DNA from: Fervidobacterium thailandense
Lineage (GTDB): Bacteria; Thermotogota; Thermotogae; Thermotogales; Fervidobacteriaceae
NCBI RefSeq assembly: GCF_001719065.1
Contig: NZ_LWAF01000005.1
Location: forward strand, 1-64,000
DNA: 64,000 nucleotides
Direction: 5' to 3'
Positions 7,372-17,108 of the stretch are shown piece by piece (positions within the stretch are counted from its first letter, which is position 1; the number at the start of each line of letters is the position of its first letter). Position numbers and translations under genes: made by a program. Under the pieces are notes generated by a model, which ran no database searches, was not told where the DNA came from, and saw only the letters and a list, made by a program, of their open reading frames with translations.

Positions 7372-8592
7372 ATGCTCCCTACGAGCGGGTTTAGAAAGTT
7401 CATCTCGATAGTGGGACGTAGAAACGTGGGGAAATCATCGTTCATGAACGCACTCATCGGGCAAGACATCTCCATCGTGAGTGATACCCCTGGAACAACG
7501 ACTGATCCAGTCCACAAGGCGATGGAGCTCCACCCACTCGGTCCGGTCACACTCATCGACACCCCTGGACTTGACGATGTGGGCGAGCTTGGAGAAAAGC
7601 GTATCCAGAAGGCGATTAAGTCGTTCTACAAGTCCGACGCGGGGATTCTCGTGGTGGACGATGAACCTGGAGAGTACGAAAGGCGCATCGATGAACTCTT
7701 CAGAAAACTGGAGATTCCGTATATTGTTGCCGTGAACAAGGCGGATGTTCTTGGAAACCGGGCTTTTCACATTGCCGAACTCTACCGCTCCGAGTTCGGG
7801 GTGGAAGTTGCCGTCGTAAGTTCTGCTAAGAAAGAAGGTTTTGAGAAGATTCCGGAGTTATTGAGTCGCATAATGCCGGAGGATACGGAGATTCCGTTCA
7901 TTCCGGATTTTGTGAGCGTTGGTGACACGGTCGTTCTCGTCGTTCCCATAGATTCCGGTGCGCCGAAAGGACGGTTGATAATGCCACAGGTGCACGCAAT
8001 CAGGGAAGTGATCGACAGGCAAGCCTTCGCGTACGTTGTCAAGGAACATCAAGTTTGGGAAGCAATTTCGAGACTCAACGCAAAACCCGTACTTGTTGTC
8101 ACCGACTCGCAGGCGATTATGAAAGTTGCCCCACAGGTGCCGGAAGATGTATATCTGACAACATTTTCTATCCTCGAAGCACGCTACCGCGGGGATATCG
8201 AATATTTCGTTGAAAGCGTAACGGCGATAGAGGAACTGAAGGACGGCGACACAGTCCTCATCATGGAAGGGTGCACGCACAGACCACTTTCGGAGGATAT
8301 CGGACGCGTCAAAATTCCAAACTGGCTAACGAAACACACCGGTGCAAAGTTGAACTTTAGAGTCTGGGCTGGTGTGGAAATGCCCGAGTACGAAGAGGTC
8401 GCGGATGCGAAGCTCGTTATCCACTGTGGGGGATGTGTGAACACGAGAACTCAAATCATGCGACGTGTCAGGATGTTCAAAAGGCTTGGGATTCCCATGA
8501 CAAATTACGGGATAGTTATATCCTACCTCCACGGAGTCCTGGACAGAGCACTTAAACCTCTGGGATTGACATTTAAAATGGACAGGGTATAA
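7372..8592 (+). CDS. hydF: [FeFe]-hydrogenase maturation GTPase/scaffold HydF
   Basis: HydF is the GTPase scaffold on which the diiron subcluster is built before transfer to the hydrogenase. The 406-residue protein has an N-terminal GTPase with G1 'GRRNVGKSS', G3 'DTPGLDD' and G4 'NKAD', then a dimerisation domain. The C-terminal cluster domain has the family's ligand pattern: CTH near residue 302, then HCGGC about 50 residues later. The ATG has a perfect GGAGGAAG site. Separation from hydGE by an importer is unusual enough to suggest that the importer serves the same process. Confidence 0.95.
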   Translation: MLPTSGFRKFISIVGRRNVGKSSFMNALIGQDISIVSDTPGTTTDPVHKAMELHPLGPVTLIDTPGLDDVGELGEKRIQKAIKSFYKSDAGILVVDDEPGEYERRIDELFRKLEIPYIVAVNKADVLGNRAFHIAELYRSEFGVEVAVVSSAKKEGFEKIPELLSRIMPEDTEIPFIPDFVSVGDTVVLVVPIDSGAPKGRLIMPQVHAIREVIDRQAFAYVVKEHQVWEAISRLNAKPVLVVTDSQAIMKVAPQVPEDVYLTTFSILEARYRGDIEYFVESVTAIEELKDGDTVLIMEGCTHRPLSEDIGRVKIPNWLTKHTGAKLNFRVWAGVEMPEYEEVADAKLVIHCGGCVNTRTQIMRRVRMFKRLGIPMTNYGIVISYLHGVLDRALKPLGLTFKMDRV

Positions 8593-8611
8593 TTTTAGTG
8601 AAAAGTGAATA

Positions 8612-8718
8612 GATCGACCCGAAGGGGAGCTCCTACGGTGCGGGGCTGAGAGGAGGGAGGCAATCCCTCGACCCTTGGAACCTGATCCGGGTAATACCGG
8701 CGGAGGGATTCGGGTCGA
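8612..8718 (+). promoter_or_regulatory. TPP riboswitch (THI element)
   Basis: The conserved TPP aptamer core is present: 'GGGGCTGAGA' at about 8642, then 'ACCCTTGGAACCTGATC' and 'GGTAATACCGGCGGAGGGA'. The ends 'TCGACCCG' and 'CGGGTCGA' form P1. The 3' portion GGCGGAGGGATT (8699–8710) is complementary to AATCCCTCCGC at 8771–8781, the 5' arm of the downstream terminator. This gives a classic choice between antiterminator and aptamer/terminator. It controls thi4–thiC–11 kb gene–thiDN by TPP-dependent transcription termination. Confidence 0.97.
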
Positions 8719-8770
8719 CGTGACGTGGAAACAAAGTATCGCCGAAGTGAAAAGTGAAATCAAATCGTAG

Positions 8771-8803
8771 AATCCCTCCGCGAAAGCGGAGGGATTTATT
8801 TTT
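8771..8803 (+). terminator. TPP-riboswitch-controlled terminator
   Basis: AATCCCTCCGC and GCGGAGGGATT pair around a GAAA tetraloop and are followed by TATTTTTA. The 5' arm can be captured by the aptamer's 3' strand when TPP is absent, so the hairpin forms only when TPP is bound. Confidence 0.92.
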
Positions 8804-8823
8804 AGGTACTCGGAGGTGGAAGG

Positions 8824-9666
8824 ATGTTGAGGAAAGACACGCTCATTTCCCGTTTGATAGTCGAAAGTTTTTTCAAGAAGCTCGGCGAGGCTCTGGTACT
8901 CGATGTTGCCGTAGCGGGAGCAGGTCCAAGTGCGCTCGCACTGGGTATCGAACTTGCGAAAAAGGGATGGAAAGTTGCTCTCTTTGAGGCAAAGAACGAA
9001 CCCGGTGGTGGTATCTGGGGCGGCGGAATGATGTTCAACGAACTCGTTGTAGAGGCCGAGCTGGAGGAGTACTTAAAAGAATTGGACGTGAGGTACAGAA
9101 AAGTGGATGATTTAATCGTGATCGACTCGGTACATTTTGCATCGGCGCTGCTGTACCACGCAACGAAGAATGGCGCGTTACTTTTCAACAACGTTTATGT
9201 GGAGGACCTCGTGATGTACGACGGAAAGGTTTCGGGAGTGGTCGTCAACTGGACACCGACGGTGCGCGAGAGGTTACATGTTGATCCCATAACGATCGTT
9301 GCGAAGTACGTCGTCGATGCAACGGGACATCCAGCCAACCTCGTGCGATTTCTGGTTCGAAGGGGTGTGATCAAACTCGAGAACTTCAGAGTTGACGGCG
9401 GAGTGAAGATCGCTGGTGAGCCGGGTAACGAATTCCTAATGGACGCGGAAAACGGAGAGCGTTTCGTAGTTGAGCATACAAAAGAAATTTACCCAGGTTT
9501 GTACGTCATGGGTATGGCGGCTGTTAGCGTCGGTGGTGGTCCGCGGATGGGTCCCATATTCGGCGGTATGGTACTCTCCGGCCTAAAAGCAGCGCAACTT
9601 ATTCACGAAAAACTCATCTTGGAAACCTCCAACAGAGATGAGACAAACGAGAAGGTGAGAGTATGA
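8824..9666 (+). CDS. thi4: Thiazole synthase Thi4 (archaeal-type, sulfide-using)
   Basis: Thi4 makes the adenylated thiazole of thiamin from NAD and glycine. The 280-residue protein has an FAD/NAD-type dinucleotide fold '[10 protein letters not shown]' and '[10 protein letters not shown]'. At about residue 152 it reads 'LHVDPITI', with histidine where the suicidal yeast enzyme has its sulfur-donating cysteine. Histidine here marks the catalytic, sulfide-dependent archaeal form. The gene follows the TPP switch with a GGAGGTGGAAGG site and overlaps thiC by four bases. Its NAD need fits the nad genes downstream. Confidence 0.92.
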   Translation: MLRKDTLISRLIVESFFKKLGEALVLDVAVAGAGPSALALGIELAKKGWKVALFEAKNEPGGGIWGGGMMFNELVVEAELEEYLKELDVRYRKVDDLIVIDSVHFASALLYHATKNGALLFNNVYVEDLVMYDGKVSGVVVNWTPTVRERLHVDPITIVAKYVVDATGHPANLVRFLVRRGVIKLENFRVDGGVKIAGEPGNEFLMDAENGERFVVEHTKEIYPGLYVMGMAAVSVGGGPRMGPIFGGMVLSGLKAAQLIHEKLILETSNRDETNEKVRV

Positions 9667-10940
9667 CGCAGATGGAACTTGCCAGGATCGGACGGGTCTC
9701 CGAGGAAATGAGGAAAGTAGCCGTTCAGGAGGGCGTTGATGAAAAACTCGTACTTGATAAACTTGCGAGCGGTCGTGCCGTGCTACCGAAGAATGTACTT
9801 CACAACATCGAACGGCCTGTGATAATCGGAGAGGGATTTTCCGTAAAAGTGAACGCTAACATCGGAACTTCGATGGGGTATTCATCCCTTGAAGAGGAAA
9901 TGGAAAAACTGAAGGTGGCGCTTGAGGTTGGAACTGACACGGTGATGGTACTTTCCACGTGGGGACCGCTACGCGAGATGAGACGACTGATAGTTCAAAA
10001 CAGCCCAGTTCCTGTGGGTTCGGTCCCAATCTACGATTCCGCTGTGAAAGCGTACGCGGAGAGGAAAAACGTGGTTGACTTCTCGGAAAGAGACTTCATT
10101 GAGATGTTCGAGGAACACGCGGAGGATGGAATTGACTTCATGACCATCCACGTGGGGATAACTAAGCGTGTACTCGAGAAGATCAGAAACTCGAAACGTG
10201 TACTGAAGATCGTCAGTCGCGGTGGTGCGATAATTGCCGGTTGGATGATCAAAAACAATAAAGAAAATCCGTTTTACGAACACTTCGATGAGATACTCGA
10301 CATCGCGAGGGAATACGATGTTACATTGAGCCTGGGAGACGGGATGCGGCCGGGTGCTCTCGTGGATGCAACAGATCCCCAGCAACTCGAGGAACTCTTC
10401 GAGATGAGAGAGCTCGTTGAACGGGCACACGAGAAAGGTGTCCAGGTCATGCTGGAAGGTCCAGGTCACGTTCCACTCAACGAGATCGAGATGAATGTGA
10501 AGCTGATGAAGAAGGTTGGTAAAGGTGCCCCAATATTCCTCCTCGGTCCGCTTCCGACGGACAGGGGCGTTGGCTACGACCACATCGTTTCCGCGGTTGG
10601 TGGTGCGTTGGCTGGGTATTTTGGTTGTGACTTTCTGTGCTACGTTACTCCAGCCGAACATGTATCGTTGCCGACGGTTGAAGACGTTCGCGAGGGTGTC
10701 ATAGCAGCAAAAATTGCCGCAACGATCGCGGATGTTGCCCGTGGCAACGCGAAGGCTCTCAAGTTAGAGCGTGAAATGGCCATCGCGCGTGCGAACTTCG
10801 ATTGGGAACGGATGTTCCAACTTGCCATTGCACCGGAAAGGGCCAGACAAAAGTACAACGCGCGTCCGTATGAAGAAAAGGGGTGCTCCATGTGTGGACC
10901 GTTCTGCGCGATTAGGATAGCTCAAGAGGTGTCTGGATGA
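9663..10940 (+). CDS. thiC: Phosphomethylpyrimidine synthase ThiC
   Basis: ThiC rearranges aminoimidazole ribotide to HMP phosphate, the pyrimidine half of thiamin, by radical SAM chemistry. The 425-residue protein has the typical length and carries the family's C-terminal cluster motif C-x2-C-x4-C in 'GCSMCGPFC'. '[14 protein letters not shown]' and '[10 protein letters not shown]' are strongly conserved ThiC signatures. It overlaps thi4 and the next gene by four bases each, showing tight coupling. Confidence 0.97.
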   Translation: MTQMELARIGRVSEEMRKVAVQEGVDEKLVLDKLASGRAVLPKNVLHNIERPVIIGEGFSVKVNANIGTSMGYSSLEEEMEKLKVALEVGTDTVMVLSTWGPLREMRRLIVQNSPVPVGSVPIYDSAVKAYAERKNVVDFSERDFIEMFEEHAEDGIDFMTIHVGITKRVLEKIRNSKRVLKIVSRGGAIIAGWMIKNNKENPFYEHFDEILDIAREYDVTLSLGDGMRPGALVDATDPQQLEELFEMRELVERAHEKGVQVMLEGPGHVPLNEIEMNVKLMKKVGKGAPIFLLGPLPTDRGVGYDHIVSAVGGALAGYFGCDFLCYVTPAEHVSLPTVEDVREGVIAAKIAATIADVARGNAKALKLEREMAIARANFDWERMFQLAIAPERARQKYNARPYEEKGCSMCGPFCAIRIAQEVSG

Positions 10941-11725
10941 GTACAAGAAGAGTTAAGAGAGAACGGAGAAAGATTGTTTCTACCAGCTTGATAAGGGCTA
11001 ACGCGGAACGATTGGAGACGTTGCCACAATCCGAGTTTTACGAACTGACGTTTTTCAGACCGGATGACCTTGAGAAAGTGTTGAATTTTTTGAAAGCCAG
11101 AAATGCACGTTTTGGCGTCCATTGTCCGTTCATCTACAGGTACGCTGCGGTGCACCCGAATCCCACATCGTTGGATGAGACTCTCAGGAAAGACACTTTT
11201 GAAAAGAACGAGCTCTGCGCGGGTCTTTCAAGAAAAATCGGGGCAGAGTACATGGTACTGCACTTTCCAAACGCACACCAGAAAGAGAGTTGGAAAAAGG
11301 ACGAGAAAATTATATCCGAAGTTTTGGAGCATATCGCTACGTTGAACCAGTTGATTGAAATCAGACTTGAGAACGTTTACGGAAACGACGATTTTCACAC
11401 ACCCGAAGATTACATTTGGCTTGCAAAAGAGACCGGTGCAACGCTTTGTATTGACGTTGGACACTTGTTACTTGACTCTGAAATCTATGGGATACGACCT
11501 GTAGATTTCATCCTGAAGTGTGAGCCATACATCTCAGAAGTACACCTGTACTACGCTGACATCGAAACCTACAGACGTTGCCATCACGCACCCTGGGGAA
11601 ATTCGAAAGGCTTTTTCGAGGTTTTGGATGTTGTGAAAGAGCTAAGTTGTGACATCACACTGGAAGCTGGGCCGGACTGTTCCGAAGGTTTGGATCACCT
11701 ACTTGAGTTCTTCGAAAGTTTGTAA
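10937..11725 (+). CDS. AP-endonuclease-2/xylose-isomerase-like TIM-barrel protein in the thiamin operon
   Basis: The 262-residue protein starts on the ATG overlapping the thiC stop. It has the look of a TIM-barrel sugar-phosphate isomerase/endonuclease IV relative: strand ends with possible metal ligands 'FGVHCPF', 'MVLHFPNAH', 'IRLENVYG', '[10 protein letters not shown]', 'EVHLYYAD' and 'ITLEAGPD'. No known thiamin enzyme has this fold combination that I can name. The TPP switch upstream and thiDN downstream say it is co-expressed with thiamin synthesis. Hydrolysis or isomerisation of a phosphorylated intermediate, or salvage of a damaged one, are guesses. Confidence 0.75.
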   Translation: MSTRRVKRERRKIVSTSLIRANAERLETLPQSEFYELTFFRPDDLEKVLNFLKARNARFGVHCPFIYRYAAVHPNPTSLDETLRKDTFEKNELCAGLSRKIGAEYMVLHFPNAHQKESWKKDEKIISEVLEHIATLNQLIEIRLENVYGNDDFHTPEDYIWLAKETGATLCIDVGHLLLDSEIYGIRPVDFILKCEPYISEVHLYYADIETYRRCHHAPWGNSKGFFEVLDVVKELSCDITLEAGPDCSEGLDHLLEFFESL

Positions 11726-11753
11726 CTGAAGTTTCTCGGGCGAGGTGAGTGAT

Positions 11754-13028
11754 ATGGTGATGGTGCTGTCTGGATTTGATCCTTCCGCTGGGGCCGGGAT
11801 TTTGCAGGACATAAAGTCCTTGGCGGTGTTGGGAATAACGGCCAGTGGAGTGGTTACCACCTATACGGTCCAGAATACCCAGCGCGTATTTTCCGTAACG
11901 TTCAGGCGCTGGGAGGAGATCGACAGGGAACTGAGCGTCTTGGAACATCCAAGGTACATAAAGATAGGACTTATTACTCCCGAATTCGTCCGACTGGTCA
12001 GGGAGAAATATCCGGATGCGGTCATCGTGTGGAACGTGATACTGAGTTCGAGTTCGGGTCATTTTTTCGAGTCAGAGACGGAAGTACTGAAAAACATCAA
12101 GTACGCGGATTTCGTCGTACTCAACAATGAAGAGGCCGAGAAACTTGGACTTCGCCCGAACGAGAAGTGCGTTGTTACGTGCGGGCATAGAGAAGGCAAG
12201 GATATCAAGGTGCTCTACAAGGACCTGGAATTTTCAATTCCAAGGGTTTACGGAAAGAACGGTACAAAGTTCCACGGCACCGGATGCGCGTTCTCAAGTT
12301 TGTTCACAGGGTTCCTGTCATTCGGCTACAAGCCGGAGGAAGCTATTAGAGCGGCGATGGAGGTCTTGAAGAAAGTTCTCGAACGCTCGGAGGTTGCCCA
12401 AGTTCAGACGGAGAAACTCGCACGTGATTGGTTCTCGATGGAAGCTATCAGAAAGCTTGAAGCGATTGTACCGGAGCTTGAGAGGATAGGGTCACATACC
12501 GTTCCGGAGGTGGGACAGAACGTTTCATTCGCGCTTCCTTGGTCCAAAAGCGAAGAAGAAGTTGCAAAATTTCCCGGACGGATCAGATTAAAAGAAGGTA
12601 GACCCGTTTTCGTATCCGGTCCTTCGTTTAAGGATAAATCCCACACCGCGCGAATGGCAATCACCGCAAAAGAATTTTCTCCACACATCCGGTGCGTTTC
12701 GAACGTGAGATACGATAAAAGTTATGTGGAAAATGCCGTTCGTGCCGGTTTGAAGGTCTTCAAATACGACCGTTCCAAGGAGCCACCGGAAGTTGCGGAA
12801 GTAGATGGCCAATCGATGCAGTGGATGATAAAAACCGCTTACGAGACATTTGGAGAAATTCCAGATATCATTTACGACGAGGGATGGTTCGGCAAAGAAG
12901 CGATGATCAGAGTTTTCGGTAGGGATCCAGAGGATGTAATCAGGAAAATTAAAGTCATCATCGGATTTGATTTACATAAATTGACAGAAGAAGAATATAG
13001 ATGTAAAATAGAGTCGACGAGTTATTGA
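11754..13028 (+). CDS. thiDN: Bifunctional ThiD–ThiN: HMP(-P) kinase and thiamin-phosphate synthase
   Basis: The first 250 or so residues form a ThiD ribokinase-fold kinase ('[16 protein letters not shown]' near the start, 'GTGCAFSS' anion hole near residue 185), which phosphorylates HMP and HMP-P. The last 170 residues match ThiN, the non-ThiE thiamin-phosphate synthase ('[18 protein letters not shown]' and later '[13 protein letters not shown]'), which joins thiazole and pyrimidine. The fused form is known in Thermotoga and archaea. I preferred the ATG at 11754 after GGCGAGGTGAG. No thiE is present, so this single protein closes the pathway. Confidence 0.92.
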   Translation: MVMVLSGFDPSAGAGILQDIKSLAVLGITASGVVTTYTVQNTQRVFSVTFRRWEEIDRELSVLEHPRYIKIGLITPEFVRLVREKYPDAVIVWNVILSSSSGHFFESETEVLKNIKYADFVVLNNEEAEKLGLRPNEKCVVTCGHREGKDIKVLYKDLEFSIPRVYGKNGTKFHGTGCAFSSLFTGFLSFGYKPEEAIRAAMEVLKKVLERSEVAQVQTEKLARDWFSMEAIRKLEAIVPELERIGSHTVPEVGQNVSFALPWSKSEEEVAKFPGRIRLKEGRPVFVSGPSFKDKSHTARMAITAKEFSPHIRCVSNVRYDKSYVENAVRAGLKVFKYDRSKEPPEVAEVDGQSMQWMIKTAYETFGEIPDIIYDEGWFGKEAMIRVFGRDPEDVIRKIKVIIGFDLHKLTEEEYRCKIESTSY

Positions 13029-13074
13029 GAGATTTTTCACAAAACTTGAGAAGCTTGAGAAGGTGGATGGTGAT

Positions 13075-13815
13075 ATGAAGGTTTTCTTCATTGGTGGAGG
13101 GAACATCACACGTATCGTTCTTGAGAAACTCGGTGACCGTATCGAGCGATGCTGGTATTACGACCTGGAAAAGAAAGACATACCGTGCCAGTTCATAGGT
13201 GATAAATTCTACATCCCTTCGGAGGCGGACGTCGTTGTTGAAGCAGCGAGCGTTGAAGCGGTGAAGACTTTCGGTATCGATGTGCTCAAGAGCGGTAAAG
13301 ATTTTTATGTGATAAGTTCCGGAGCATTTGCTGATGAAGAATTCACACGCAGATTCGCTGAGGAGTTGAAAAATTCCACATCCAAAGTTTTCGTGCCCTC
13401 GGGTGCGGTTGGTGGTATCGATATAATATGTGCGCTGGAAGGTTATTTGGAGACCGTAAAGCTGAGAACGAGGAAACCACCTGCAGCGTTCGGTATGGAT
13501 GCAGGTTCGATCTCAGAACCACGTGTCGTGTTCTCCGGAAGTGTCTACGATGCTATACGCAACTTCCCGCAGAACATCAACGTTGCAGTTACTCTGGCGC
13601 TTGCCGCGAAAGACTTTAACAAAGTTAACGTGGAAATGCTCGCGGATCCATCGATTTCTCAGAACATCCACGAGGTGGAGATAAGTTCTTCGGTGGGGAA
13701 TTACAAACTCGTACTCCAGAACAAACCTTCTCCGAATCCTAAGACCAGCTACTTGGCACCACTTTCACTGGTGGCGGCGCTGAAGAAGAGAATCGAGAAG
13801 TTCGTCGTTGGGTGA
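13075..13815 (+). CDS. nadX: L-aspartate dehydrogenase NadX
   Basis: The enzyme oxidises aspartate to iminoaspartate for quinolinate synthesis and replaces NadB in anaerobes. The 246-residue protein has an N-terminal Rossmann motif 'FFIGGGNITR' and the conserved 'SGAVGGID' stretch, and resembles T. maritima TM1643. The ATG at 13075 has AAGGTGG upstream; an ATG 12 bases earlier is less well placed. It lies directly before nadA. Confidence 0.9.
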   Translation: MKVFFIGGGNITRIVLEKLGDRIERCWYYDLEKKDIPCQFIGDKFYIPSEADVVVEAASVEAVKTFGIDVLKSGKDFYVISSGAFADEEFTRRFAEELKNSTSKVFVPSGAVGGIDIICALEGYLETVKLRTRKPPAAFGMDAGSISEPRVVFSGSVYDAIRNFPQNINVAVTLALAAKDFNKVNVEMLADPSISQNIHEVEISSSVGNYKLVLQNKPSPNPKTSYLAPLSLVAALKKRIEKFVVG

Positions 13816-13835
13816 ACAACTGGGAGGGATGTACC

Positions 13836-14786
13836 GTGAAAACTGAAAGGATGCCGTACGTCGTTGAACCGGAAATGCTACGGCAGTTAGCTAAGGAAAA
13901 AGGATACCTGATCATGGCACACAACTACCAGATTCCCGAGTTACAACGGATAGCCGACTTTGTCGGTGACTCCCTCCAGCTGGCACGACAGGCCATGGAG
14001 ACGAATGCCGAGAGAATCCTATTCCTCGGAGTTGACTTCATGGCTGAGACGGTGAAGGCACTTAATCCGGAGAAGAAAGTCGTCGTTCCGGTTCTTTGCG
14101 CTACCTGTCCGATGGCTAACAGCCTAACTGAGGAGGAGATCGCAAAAGCAAAGGAAAAGTACGACGCACCGTTCGTTGTTTACGTCAACAGTACGGCAAG
14201 AACAAAGTTCTTGGCCGATTATTTATGTACATCGGCAAACGCTGTTGATGTGGTGCGAAACGTGCCGAGTGACACTGTTCTGTTCGGACCGGACAAAAAT
14301 CTTGCAAGTTACGTAGCGGAAAAGACGGGAAAGCGTGTGATCCCGATTCCAGGGGAACTCGGTTACTGTCATGTGCATAACTTCGTTACCACAGCACAAG
14401 TCCGAAAGTTGCTCGAGAAGTATCCCGATGCAGAGGTTATGGTACATCCTGAGGTTCCGGAGCAAGTTCGGAAGATTGCGCACTTTGTCGGTAGCACCGC
14501 ACAGATGGAAAAATACCCGATGGCTTCGAGTGCGAAGACTTTCATCGTGGTAACGGAAGTTGGGATGGCTGAGAAACTGAGAGCACTTTACCCGGATAGA
14601 ACTTTCCTGACCATAGATTCCATGGTGTGCTACAATATGAAAAAGAACAATCTCAGGAATACCTACCGTGCGTTGTTGAGCGACGGACCGGAGGTCGTGC
14701 TGGATGAACGACTGGGGGAGAAGATTAGAAAGCTCGTCGAAGATATGCTTAAACTCACGGCTTCAACGCACGTGGGCAAAAAATAG
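13836..14786 (+). CDS. nadA: Quinolinate synthase NadA
   Basis: NadA condenses iminoaspartate with dihydroxyacetone phosphate to quinolinate using a [4Fe-4S] cluster. Cluster cysteines are seen in 'LCATCPMAN', 'DYLCTS' and 'SMVCYNMKKN'. The length of 316 residues assumes the GTG at 13836, which follows GGGAGGG at good spacing; earlier in-frame starts would overlap nadX. 'MAHNYQ' near the start is a family hallmark. Confidence 0.93.
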   Translation: MKTERMPYVVEPEMLRQLAKEKGYLIMAHNYQIPELQRIADFVGDSLQLARQAMETNAERILFLGVDFMAETVKALNPEKKVVVPVLCATCPMANSLTEEEIAKAKEKYDAPFVVYVNSTARTKFLADYLCTSANAVDVVRNVPSDTVLFGPDKNLASYVAEKTGKRVIPIPGELGYCHVHNFVTTAQVRKLLEKYPDAEVMVHPEVPEQVRKIAHFVGSTAQMEKYPMASSAKTFIVVTEVGMAEKLRALYPDRTFLTIDSMVCYNMKKNNLRNTYRALLSDGPEVVLDERLGEKIRKLVEDMLKLTASTHVGKK

Positions 14787-14815
14787 TGTTTCGAACTCCA
14801 TCGAGGTGGTTTAAG

Positions 14816-15658
14816 TTGTACGAAAGGATCGTTGAAGAGATCGTGAAACTGATAAGGGACGATGAGTACTTCATCGATTTTGCTTCCTACCCGTTAAGGG
14901 GAACGGTCGCAAAAGGAAATATACTCCTGAAATCGGAATGGGCGGTTTTGTCCGGAACAGAGATTGTCGAGAAGGTACTGGAGCGGTTCGATGTAAAGGT
15001 CAAATTTTTCCACCGCGATGGTGAGTGCGCGGAAAGAGGTGTGGTTGCAACACTCGAAGGTGACGCATACAACGTACTTGTTTGCGAGCGAACGATTCTC
15101 AACGTCTTATCATTCATGAGCTCGATAGCGACAAAGACAAGGATACTCGTTGAAAGACTTAGGCAGAAGGGAGTTCACACGAAAATCGCGGCAACGAGAA
15201 AAACGATACCATTTACCGCTATGCTCCAAAAAATTGCCGTCATCCATGGTGGCGGGGATACTCACCGTTTAAACCTTTCGGACATGGTTATGATAAAGGA
15301 CAACCACATTGCGCTCTACGGGTGCGTCTCGGAAGCTGTGCGCAAGGTGAAAGAAATGGCGAGTTTCAGTAAGAAGATAGAAATCGAAGTGGAAGACGAG
15401 GACACAGCCTTCGAGGCCGCGAATGCCGGTGTGGACGTATTGATGCTCGACAACATGCCCGTGGAACATGCCTGCGAACTTGCCGGTAGGTTAAAACGTG
15501 CCTTCCCACACATCATCATCGAATATTCCGGGGGCGTCGATCCGAACAACATAGAAAAGTACGCTTGTGAGTATTTCGACGTCATCTCCGTGGGTAGACT
15601 CACGAGCGAGGTTTCGTACGTGGACTTTTCGCTTGAGGTTTCAAGGTCTGAGCCCTGA
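14816..15658 (+). CDS. nadC: Nicotinate-nucleotide pyrophosphorylase NadC
   Basis: NadC converts quinolinate and PRPP to nicotinate mononucleotide. Conserved patterns include 'ATRKTIP' with the catalytic arginine/lysine, 'HGGGDTHRLNLSDMVMIKDNH' split over the active site, and 'EVEVED' variants near residue 195. I chose the TTG at 14816, after GAGGTGG with seven-base spacing, giving 280 residues; a GTG at 14786 overlapping the nadA stop is an alternative. It closes the NAD branch that supplies Thi4. Confidence 0.93.
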   Translation: MYERIVEEIVKLIRDDEYFIDFASYPLRGTVAKGNILLKSEWAVLSGTEIVEKVLERFDVKVKFFHRDGECAERGVVATLEGDAYNVLVCERTILNVLSFMSSIATKTRILVERLRQKGVHTKIAATRKTIPFTAMLQKIAVIHGGGDTHRLNLSDMVMIKDNHIALYGCVSEAVRKVKEMASFSKKIEIEVEDEDTAFEAANAGVDVLMLDNMPVEHACELAGRLKRAFPHIIIEYSGGVDPNNIEKYACEYFDVISVGRLTSEVSYVDFSLEVSRSEP

Positions 15659-15757
15659 GTCTTGAACATACGTGTGCATACCGATGAAACGGGCAATTTT
15701 AAGAAGCTAACTTGAGGTAAGTGTGACGCATTCCTCAGTTTTAGTGGAAAAGTTTCT

Positions 15758-15785
15758 TTGAAAAGTTTTGAATGCGTGCTAAAAT
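15758..15785 (+). promoter_or_regulatory. Promoter of the first B12-switched operon
   Basis: TTGAAA (15758–15763) and TAAAAT (15780–15785) are separated by 16 bases, about 50 bases before the cobalamin aptamer. Confidence 0.55.
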
Positions 15786-15835
15786 GTAAATGATGAAAGG
15801 ATAATTCGAAAGGCTGAAAAAGTGAATATCCCCAA

Positions 15836-15994
15836 CCGCAAAGGTGCGACGAGCTTAAAAGGGAACTCCGGTGAAAGTCCGGGACGGTCGGGCCACCGTG
15901 AGTGGGGACGAAACCCGCAAGAAGCCACTGGCCAAGCGGCTGGGAAGGCGCGGGGAGTAGGATGATCCACGAGTCGGGAGACCTGCCTTTGCGG
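15836..15994 (+). promoter_or_regulatory. Cobalamin riboswitch (B12 box) before sucC-like gene
   Basis: The consensus parts of the cobalamin aptamer are in order: 'AAAAGGGAACTCCGGTGAAAGTCCGG' split over J/P3, 'GTGGGGACGAAACCCGC', the B12 box 'AAGCCACTGG', 'GGGAAGGCG', 'GTAGGATGATCC' and 'AGTCGGGAGACCTGCC'. P1 forms between CCGCAAAGG (15837–15845) and CCTTTGCGG (15986–15994). A terminator follows directly, so B12 should reduce expression of the sucC/sucD-like genes. Confidence 0.95.
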
Positions 15995-15996
15995 GA

Positions 15997-16033
15997 TGGT
16001 TTTCCCAAAAACCATCGATTTTTGGGGAAATTT
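15997..16033 (+). terminator. B12-riboswitch expression-platform hairpin
   Basis: GATGGTTTT and AAAACCATC form a hairpin followed by GATTTTTG. The alternative pairing CCCAAAAA with TTTTTGGG overlaps it, so two exclusive folds exist, as expected for an attenuator. Confidence 0.75.
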
Positions 16034-16055
16034 TGTTTTTAAAGGGGGAGACTGT

Positions 16056-17108
16056 ATGAAGGTTCAAGAGTACGTGGCTAAGCGGATTTTGGACAAACAC
16101 GGCTTGCGGGTTCCAAAGTCTATTTTTGTAACGAGCTACAACGAAGAGGTGGAGAAAGGTCTACTCAAGCTCGGTTTTCCGGTGGTACTCAAATCTCAAG
16201 TACTCGTCGGGGGAAGGATGAAGGCAGGCGGGGTACTCTTTGCCCACACGCTCGAGGAAGCCAAGGAGGGAATCGAGCACTTACTCTCAAAACCTATAAA
16301 GGGAGAACTTCCCGAAGGTGTGCTTGTTGAGGAACTGGTGGAACACGATGAAGAGTGGTACATTTCACTGTCGGTGGATAGAACACTTCGTGACATCCTG
16401 TTCATCTTTTCGAAATTTGGAGGAGTGGATATTGAGGAAATTTCCACCAGGGAACCGGAGAAGGTTATCAAAACAACGGATATTACGAACCTTCCAAGAG
16501 TCGTCCAACCACTTGCCAAAACCCTCCTTGAGATATTCCTGGAATACGATCTAACCCTGCTCGAAATCAATCCGATAGGAGTCTCAAACGGTATACTTTA
16601 CATGCTTGACGCGGTGTTCCACGTCGATGAAAACGCACTGTTTCGGCAAACGTGGGTTAAGAAAGATGGTGCAGAACACTTCGTTCGACTCGATGGGGAT
16701 ATCGGTGTCATAGGATGCGGTGCTGGCATCGTCATGGCAACTATCGATGTTTTAAAAGAACACGGTCTTGAGCCGGCGAACTTCTACGATATCGGCGGTG
16801 GAGCAAGCAGGGAGGAATTACTGAAAGCGTTGGATACCGTATGTGGTTTTTCAAATATTGTTGTATTAAACATCTTCGGTGGAATAACCGATACGTTGGA
16901 AGTAGCCAAAGGTATCGTTGAATTCTCGAAATCCAACCCACAGGTTCAACTTTTTGTTAGACTTTCAGGTACACACGAGGATGAAGCAAGAAAATACCTG
17001 CTCGAGAACGGAATTACTTGTGCATCTGACATGAAAGAACTAATGGCCCAACTCCTGCAGTGGAAGGAAGGAAAGGTCGGTGAGAGTCATGTTCTCGAGG
17101 CAAGATAA
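16056..17108 (+). CDS. sucC: Succinyl-CoA synthetase beta-subunit-like protein (ADP-forming, ATP-grasp)
   Basis: The 350-residue protein matches SucC. It has an N-terminal ATP-grasp domain ('VPKSIFVTS', 'FPVVLKSQVLVGGRMKAGG'), 'LTLLEINPIGV' with the metal ligands near residue 180, and the C-terminal CoA-ligase domain 'NFYDIGGGAS' and 'VLNIFGGIT'. The family joins a CoA thioester with ADP phosphorylation. Thermotogales lack a complete TCA cycle, so the physiological thioester is open. Control by a cobalamin switch suggests a link to a B12-dependent route such as methylmalonyl-CoA mutase. Confidence 0.87.
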   Translation: MKVQEYVAKRILDKHGLRVPKSIFVTSYNEEVEKGLLKLGFPVVLKSQVLVGGRMKAGGVLFAHTLEEAKEGIEHLLSKPIKGELPEGVLVEELVEHDEEWYISLSVDRTLRDILFIFSKFGGVDIEEISTREPEKVIKTTDITNLPRVVQPLAKTLLEIFLEYDLTLLEINPIGVSNGILYMLDAVFHVDENALFRQTWVKKDGAEHFVRLDGDIGVIGCGAGIVMATIDVLKEHGLEPANFYDIGGGASREELLKALDTVCGFSNIVVLNIFGGITDTLEVAKGIVEFSKSNPQVQLFVRLSGTHEDEARKYLLENGITCASDMKELMAQLLQWKEGKVGESHVLEAR

